A DNA stretch of 64,000 nt from positions 62,001 to 126,000 of the forward strand of contig NZ_CANNGP010000001.1 in the NCBI RefSeq assembly GCF_947504105.1, read 5' to 3'. The notes under the pieces are model-generated. The model was not told the DNA's origin and did not search any database. It was given only the letters and a program-made list of their open reading frames with translations. The stretch is from an uncultured Tateyamaria sp. GTDB lineage: Bacteria > Pseudomonadota > Alphaproteobacteria > Rhodobacterales > Rhodobacteraceae. The position numbers and the translations under genes are program-made. Of the stretch, positions 60,173 to 64,000 are shown in pieces. How positions within the stretch are numbered: position 1 is the stretch's first letter; each line of letters opens with the position of its first letter.

Positions 60173-61228
60173 TCAGGCGCGCGCAAACAGCTCGAAGAAC
60201 GGTTCGAACTGGCTGGTTGACGCAATCGTCGTTTCAAGAACAAACGCCGCATCATCGTCCAGCAGATCAAAGATATAGTCACGCATTTGACCCCAGTCGC
60301 AATTGCGCGTTTGTGCAGCGCCGAGTAACGCGGCAGAGACCCCACGCAATGCGCTGGGTCGTTCAACACTTTGTTTGAAAATCGCCGGTCCGTAGGGCAC
60401 TGCGCCTCCGATATCGTCAAAGCCAAGCGCGCGCATGGCCCAGGATGCCACCAGGTATTCATGATAGTCGTCAGCCACCGGCCCGGCCGGTTCAGTGACG
60501 ATCTCAAATCCTGCCAGAGATTTGCGCACCGCATCAATCCAGATCGGAGCGGGCTGTTGCCCCGCCTGCAGCAGAGCTACGCAAACCTCGGCCAGCAGAT
60601 CGATATTCTGCTCCAGATAGGCCAGTATCCCCACATATTCGAGGCTGCGCAGGGTCATCGCATCCAGACCGGGATCGCGACGGCCATATTCAGACAAGTA
60701 AAAGACGATATGCGTCAGTTCATAGGCCGCCTTCTTGTTGGGCAGCGCAAATGTCTCGTGTCGTGCTGTGAACGCGCGCAATCGGTCATCCAATCCGGCA
60801 TCGGCGGCGGCGCAGTTCACGCCCCGCCGCGCCAGCAAACGTCGTGCTTCCGCCCGCTGCAGATCGCTGAGTTCGGCATCCACCACCCCCTGTTGCGCAA
60901 CCCAGTGGCAAAGCTCTTCCATCTGTGTCCCCGGCACGCCGAGGTCTTCAAGATCCAGACCAATGGACAGCAGGAAGCGATAGTACTGCGGAAAGAACTG
61001 CAGGCGCTCTGCAAGCTTGTTATAAAAGTCATGATGCGGGGCAAGTGCATTGGCACAAACGGGCGTGCCAGTGCACTCCAGAATACTCAGTAGCTCCGCA
61101 TTTTCCTTGAGCCAGAACACGTCATCTTGAAGTCGGCGCTGAGTTGCGAACAAGTCAATCAACCCTTCCGCCCGCTCATCAAGACGCTGTCGGCGCGGCG
61201 GGACGTTCAGTGCAATAACATTTGACAT
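60173..61228 (-). CDS. DUF6902-like helical protein, partner of the repeat protein
   Basis: The 351-residue protein is not an enzyme family I can name; from memory it resembles what is catalogued as DUF6902. It is all-helical, without signal peptide or transmembrane segment. Two notable segments are RLQFFPQYYRFLLSIGLDLEDLG (76-97) and AAYELTHIVFYLSEYGRRDPG (168-187); the second resembles the Thr-His-x-x-Phe-Tyr pattern of some alpha/alpha-toroid proteins. It begins 48 bp after the repeat protein on the same strand with GGGG before the ATG, so the two form an operon. Confidence 0.65.
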   Translation of the reverse strand: MSNVIALNVPPRRQRLDERAEGLIDLFATQRRLQDDVFWLKENAELLSILECTGTPVCANALAPHHDFYNKLAERLQFFPQYYRFLLSIGLDLEDLGVPGTQMEELCHWVAQQGVVDAELSDLQRAEARRLLARRGVNCAAADAGLDDRLRAFTARHETFALPNKKAAYELTHIVFYLSEYGRRDPGLDAMTLRSLEYVGILAYLEQNIDLLAEVCVALLQAGQQPAPIWIDAVRKSLAGFEIVTEPAGPVADDYHEYLVASWAMRALGFDDIGGAVPYGPAIFKQSVERPSALRGVSAALLGAAQTRNCDWGQMRDYIFDLLDDDAAFVLETTIASTSQFEPFFELFARA

Positions 61229-61276
61229 TTTATGTTTACCCCTTTGTCTGCTGCATAATCGTCCCGCCGCCCGTCA

Positions 61277-61582
61277 TCAGGATCCTGACGAGAACAGGCT
61301 TGTCAGGTCACCACGTAGGGTCGCGCCAGCACCCAAAGAGATCACCTTGGAGGCATCTCCAGGCGCGCTGCTGGTCGAGAACAGTTCGACACCATCCCCA
61401 GCTGTTGTTTCATGCGCATTGGGTGCACTGCAGGTGGAAAACATCTCGACACCTTCACCGGCAGCAACGTCGCATGACGTCGGCGTACTGCTGGTCGAGA
61501 ACATTTCAACCCCTTCACCCGTGTGCAGACCGCTGATCGAAGTGGTGTCCAGAGCGATGTGTGTTTTGCGTAGAGCCGTCAT
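61277..61582 (-). CDS. Small protein with three 20-residue repeats, possible peptide precursor
   Basis: The 101-residue protein has a 21-residue leader (MTALRKTHIALDTTSISGLHT), then three tandem units beginning at 22, 42 and 62: GEGVEMFSTSSTP, GEGVEMFSTCSAP and GDGVELFSTSSAP. Each is followed by a variable 7-residue spacer. The tail SLGAGATLRGDLTSLFSSGS completes it. Ser/Thr and acidic residues dominate; Cys occurs only at 37 and 51. There is no signal peptide. The ATG follows AGGGAAG. Leader-plus-repeated-core layout is typical of ribosomally made, modified peptides, but this is inference. Confidence 0.7.
   Translation of the reverse strand: MTALRKTHIALDTTSISGLHTGEGVEMFSTSSTPTSCDVAAGEGVEMFSTCSAPNAHETTAGDGVELFSTSSAPGDASKVISLGAGATLRGDLTSLFSSGS
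61346..61519 (-). repeat. Three tandem 60-bp coding repeats
   Basis: The three 20-codon units of the repeat protein (61519-61460, 61459-61400, 61399-61346) differ at the DNA level more in the spacers than in the GEGVE-F-ST core. They are old, selected repeats, not recent duplications. Confidence 0.75.
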
Positions 61583-61682
61583 TGCAGCTTCCCTTTCATC
61601 TTTTGGTTGTGGTGACCAAAGCGTTGCTCGTTAAAAGAGATTTACAAAGGAAAAATTCTTGTTAAAAGCGAGTTCCGTCTGG

Positions 61683-61691
61683 TTATCCACA
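61683..61691 (+). promoter_or_regulatory. Perfect DnaA box
   Basis: TTATCCACA, exact consensus, in the AT-rich region upstream of the repeat-protein operon. Confidence 0.65.
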
Positions 61692-61759
61692 TAAGGAAAA
61701 CCACAGAAGCGTTTGCGCGCACCCAGCTTCACCCCAGAACATTTTTGGAACAAAAAATC

Positions 61760-61768
61760 TTATCCACA
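61760..61768 (+). promoter_or_regulatory. Perfect DnaA box
   Basis: TTATCCACA, exact consensus and same orientation as the box 77 bp away. Confidence 0.65.
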
Positions 61769-61837
61769 GCACTGTTTTTGCTGCGATTTTCCTGCATTGC
61801 ACTTGGCAGTAATCGCAATTTAACCCGAATCAATTAG

Positions 61838-61852
61838 TTAAGAAATAGTTAA
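61838..61852. promoter_or_regulatory. Perfect CtrA box upstream of xth
   Basis: TTAA GAAATAG TTAA matches the CtrA consensus exactly, 89 bp before the xth start. Confidence 0.65.
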
Positions 61853-61940
61853 TTCAGCACCCCAACCGCCAGAACCGTTGGCTCTTGCCCAGAGCAGCAG
61901 GATGCGCGACACCAGCGGTGCAGGAGAAACGGGAGCAACC

Positions 61941-62723
61941 ATGAAAATCGCAACCTTCAACATCAACGGCATCAAAGCCCGCCTCGAAGCCCTGCCCCGC
62001 TGGCTGGAAGCTGCAAACCCGGATGTTGTACTGCTGCAAGAGATCAAGTCTGTCGACGAAAACTTCCCCCGGGAGCTGTTCGAAGATCGTGGTTATAACG
62101 TCGAAACACACGGACAGAAGTCCTTCAACGGGGTGGCGATCCTGTCAAGGCTGCCGCTCGAGGATGTCACAAGTGGCCTGCCCGGCGACGAAGATGACGA
62201 ACAGGCCCGATACATCGAAGCGACGGTCGTGGGCGATACGCAAGCAGTTCGACTGTGCGGGCTGTACCTGCCAAACGGCAATCCGGTGCCCGGACCGAAA
62301 TATGACTACAAGCTGGCCTGGATGAAGCGTTTACGGCAACGCGCGATCCACCTTCTGGCCGAAGAAACGCCCTTCTTGATGGCGGGCGATTATAACATCA
62401 TTCCGCAGGTCGAGGATGCAAAACGGCCCGACGTGTGGCGCGAGGATGCGTTGTTTCGAATGGAAAGCCGCTCTGCCTTCCGCAAGCTGTTGAACCTGGG
62501 TCTGACCGAAGCCTTCCGCGCACGCAGCTTTGGACCCGGGCATTATTCTTTCTGGGACTATCAGGCGGGGGCGTGGAACAAAGATGACGGCATCCGTATC
62601 GACCACTTCCTACTCAGCCCGAACTGCGCCGACATGATGACGGATTGTCAGATCGACAAGGCCGTGCGGGGCGAGGAAAAGCCATCCGACCACGTGCCGG
62701 TCTGGATCAACCTGGCCGCCTAG
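61941..62723 (+). CDS. xth: Exodeoxyribonuclease III
   Basis: Xth is an AP endonuclease and 3'-5' exonuclease of base-excision repair. The 260-residue protein has the family motifs MKIATFNINGIKARL at the start, LLQEIKS, LYLPNGNP, AGDYNIIPQ and KPSDHVPVWINL at the end with the catalytic His. ATG 61941 follows GGGAGC. The divergent promoter region holds a perfect CtrA box. Confidence 0.95.
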   Translation: MKIATFNINGIKARLEALPRWLEAANPDVVLLQEIKSVDENFPRELFEDRGYNVETHGQKSFNGVAILSRLPLEDVTSGLPGDEDDEQARYIEATVVGDTQAVRLCGLYLPNGNPVPGPKYDYKLAWMKRLRQRAIHLLAEETPFLMAGDYNIIPQVEDAKRPDVWREDALFRMESRSAFRKLLNLGLTEAFRARSFGPGHYSFWDYQAGAWNKDDGIRIDHFLLSPNCADMMTDCQIDKAVRGEEKPSDHVPVWINLAA

Positions 62724-62744
62724 CCCTGTTCACGAAACGCCGCC

Positions 62745-63308
62745 CTACATAATCAGTGCGCCCCGCGATTCCTCGGTGAAGACGCGGATGTAGTCCCCTG
62801 GTGACGACCCTGCCCAATACACCCACAATCGTGTTGGCAGGTTCTCATCGATCCAGACGTAGTCGCCCTGTTCCAGTCCCCGTAACTCGGTGCTGAGGTA
62901 GGTTACCCCTGTATCGGCCAGAAAATCTGTCGCCGCCATCGTGTCCTGAAAAGCTGCTACTCCTAGAATAGGCGCATCAAAATCCACATAGCCTGTGTGA
63001 ACCCCGGACAGGCTATCGAAAAACACGTAGTGGCTTGCCACAACCGTTCCTGCCGGAATCCACCCCTTTTCACTGCCAATGTCGACACGGATCGGCTCGA
63101 CCAAAGTGATATTCTGATCTTCGTCGAACCCATAGAGATTGTCGTCGTCAAACGTGTCGGCCCCAACGGCAAATGAGGTCTCAGTGTCCAGCAAAACAAA
63201 CTGCCCTGCCCCCGCCTGACGAACGATCTTGCCCTGCAGGATCTGTGCAGACACGGGGTGCGCGCATATCAACGCGGCTAAGCCTAGGGCAATCAGAGTA
63301 TGGCGCAT
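62745..63308 (-). CDS. Exported protein of unknown function (187 aa)
   Basis: The first 21 residues (hydrophobic LIALGLAALICA then HPVSA) form a signal peptide. The mature part is acidic and beta-rich, with no recognised domain; AFQDTMAATDFLADTG and LRGLEQGDYVWI are the most distinctive segments. It is probably periplasmic. It lies 21 bp after the convergent xth gene. Confidence 0.65.
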   Translation of the reverse strand: MRHTLIALGLAALICAHPVSAQILQGKIVRQAGAGQFVLLDTETSFAVGADTFDDDNLYGFDEDQNITLVEPIRVDIGSEKGWIPAGTVVASHYVFFDSLSGVHTGYVDFDAPILGVAAFQDTMAATDFLADTGVTYLSTELRGLEQGDYVWIDENLPTRLWVYWAGSSPGDYIRVFTEESRGALIM

Positions 63309-63463
63309 GCCGTCTGTTTACCCGACACCCGCCGGTAGCGCATGGTCAGGCAGATCACGAGCACGTGAGGGCGCAATTCAATTGGCCGAATACATCATCA
63401 TGGAATGGACCACCACGACCCCATAACGACTTTCGGATTCTCCAAAATCGAGACGCTGGTCTC

Positions 63464-64000
63464 TCAGGCCTCCAACTCGGCATCCCAATACAGGAAGTCC
63501 ATCCAGCTTTCGTGCAAATGGTTGGGTGGAAATTTACGACCCATATTGCGCAATTCCTCCGCCCCCGGCTGGCGCGGCGGTTTGCGCAGGGCCATTCCCG
63601 TGCGGTGCAACGCCTTGGACCCTTTGCGCAGGTTGCACGGGCTGCACGCAGCCACCACGTTTTGCCAACTGGTCACACCGCCGGATGCGCGCGGCACCAC
63701 GTGATCAAAGGTCAGATCGCCCCGCGCGCCGCAATACTGGCAGCGGAATTCGTCCCTCAAAAATAAATTAAAGCGCGTGAAGGCCACGCGCTTTTGAGGT
63801 TTTACATAGTCTTTGAGGACCACGACAGAAGGTATTCGGATCTCGGTACTCGGGGACCTGACAACCTCGTCATACTCGGCAACGATATCGACCCGATCCA
63901 GCCACGCGGCCTTGATCGCCTCCTGCCAGGGCCATAGCGAAAGCGGGTAATAGCTAAGCGGCCTATAGTCGGCATTCAGCACCAAAGCGGGGTGCTGTTT
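63464..64000 (-). CDS. HNH endonuclease, truncated at the window edge
   Basis: The gene runs off the right end of the window; its N-terminus lies outside. The visible part has LVLNADYRPLSYYPLSLWPWQ and the HNH domain CQYCGARGDLTFDHVVPRASGG with CSPCN. This is the widespread stand-alone HNH protein type found in alphaproteobacteria. The true N-terminal Met was not seen: an in-frame GTG at 63985 is internal, since the frame continues to the edge. Confidence 0.9.
   Translation of the reverse strand, partial: KQHPALVLNADYRPLSYYPLSLWPWQEAIKAAWLDRVDIVAEYDEVVRSPSTEIRIPSVVVLKDYVKPQKRVAFTRFNLFLRDEFRCQYCGARGDLTFDHVVPRASGGVTSWQNVVAACSPCNLRKGSKALHRTGMALRKPPRQPGAEELRNMGRKFPPNHLHESWMDFLYWDAELEA

Larger units (their letters stand above)
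61583..61940. promoter_or_regulatory. AT-rich intergenic region with DnaA, CtrA and CcrM sites
   Basis: This 358-bp region between the repeat-protein operon and xth has two perfect DnaA boxes, TTATCCACA at 61683-61691 and 61760-61768. It also has a CtrA-like TTAA-N7-TTAC at 61631-61645, a perfect TTAA-N7-TTAA at 61838-61852, and one GAATC (GANTC) at 61827-61831. It is clearly AT-richer than the genes around it. The site cluster is seen; a replication or cell-cycle role is inferred. Confidence 0.6.

Noticed and set aside
61346-61519. CRISPR-like or intergenic tandem repeats
   Set aside because: The 60-bp repeats are within a reading frame and conserved mainly at the amino-acid level.
61583-61940. 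A definite chromosomal origin
   Set aside because: The site cluster is suggestive, but dnaA, hemE, parAB and mnmG neighbours are missing and only two DnaA boxes are seen; kept as a candidate only.

Overview
The window is chromosomal DNA of moderately high GC from an alphaproteobacterium, most likely a marine Rhodobacteraceae (Roseobacter-group) species. The main evidence is a SciP (DUF1153) gene next to ctrA, a divergent DUF6456/DUF6477 pair, a MocR-type regulator divergent from a DUF1127 gene, a non-pyrrolysine MttB-like methyltransferase, a bipartite dCTP deaminase, and the order yceD-rpmF-plsX-fabH-ihfA-merR. I see no insertion sequence, prophage, integrase, CRISPR array or rRNA operon. 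Most genes are housekeeping, many packed in 4-bp-overlap operons.

Left part (1-24.1 kb): the end of ispD, then ispF, pgpA and a CinA-like amidase; an ammonium transporter; an MmgE/PrpD protein with a COQ10-like START protein; hpt; lipA; an outer-membrane barrel; the DUF6456/DUF6477 pair around a DnaA box; an MttB-like methyltransferase; guaA with a monooxygenase and an EamA transporter; a FadL-type porin; a P-loop ATPase; metA; an alpha/beta hydrolase; ppk2 with a TetR regulator; an LLM flavin oxidoreductase; a PlsC-type acyltransferase broken by an amber codon; and rplM-rpsI.

Middle (24.2-44.5 kb): a small membrane protein and a zinc-ribbon membrane protein; a MocR regulator with DUF1127; a thioesterase; an enoyl-CoA hydratase; an unassigned structured DNA/RNA element; a 50-residue lipoprotein; trmFO; a methyltransferase; gluQRS; hisI; an IscU-like scaffold; ligA-recG; ctrA-sciP with CtrA boxes; mnmA; an SDR; an acetyltransferase; an Uup-type ABC-F ATPase; and olsB.

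Right part (44.5-64 kb): bamE divergent from yceD-rpmF-plsX-fabH, then ihfA-merR with an AraC-type gene inserted in the opposite direction; tRNA-Pro(GGG); dcd; a coiled-coil membrane protein; argS-SPOR-nagZ-scpA-scpB; dgt; an IscA-type carrier; a two-gene unit encoding a protein with three 20-residue repeats and a roughly 350-residue partner; xth; an exported protein; and a truncated HNH nuclease.

The best candidate for an undescribed system is the two-gene unit at 60173-61582. A 101-residue protein with three G-[ED]-G-V-E-[ML]-F-S-T-[SC]-S-[AT]-P repeats is followed by an all-helical protein with no enzyme family I can name. The AT-rich region in front of it holds two perfect DnaA boxes, two CtrA-type boxes and a CcrM site. 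Other points of interest are the amber-interrupted acyltransferase, the structured element at 28818-28896, and a MetA whose Glu111 predicts acetyl-CoA rather than succinyl-CoA use.
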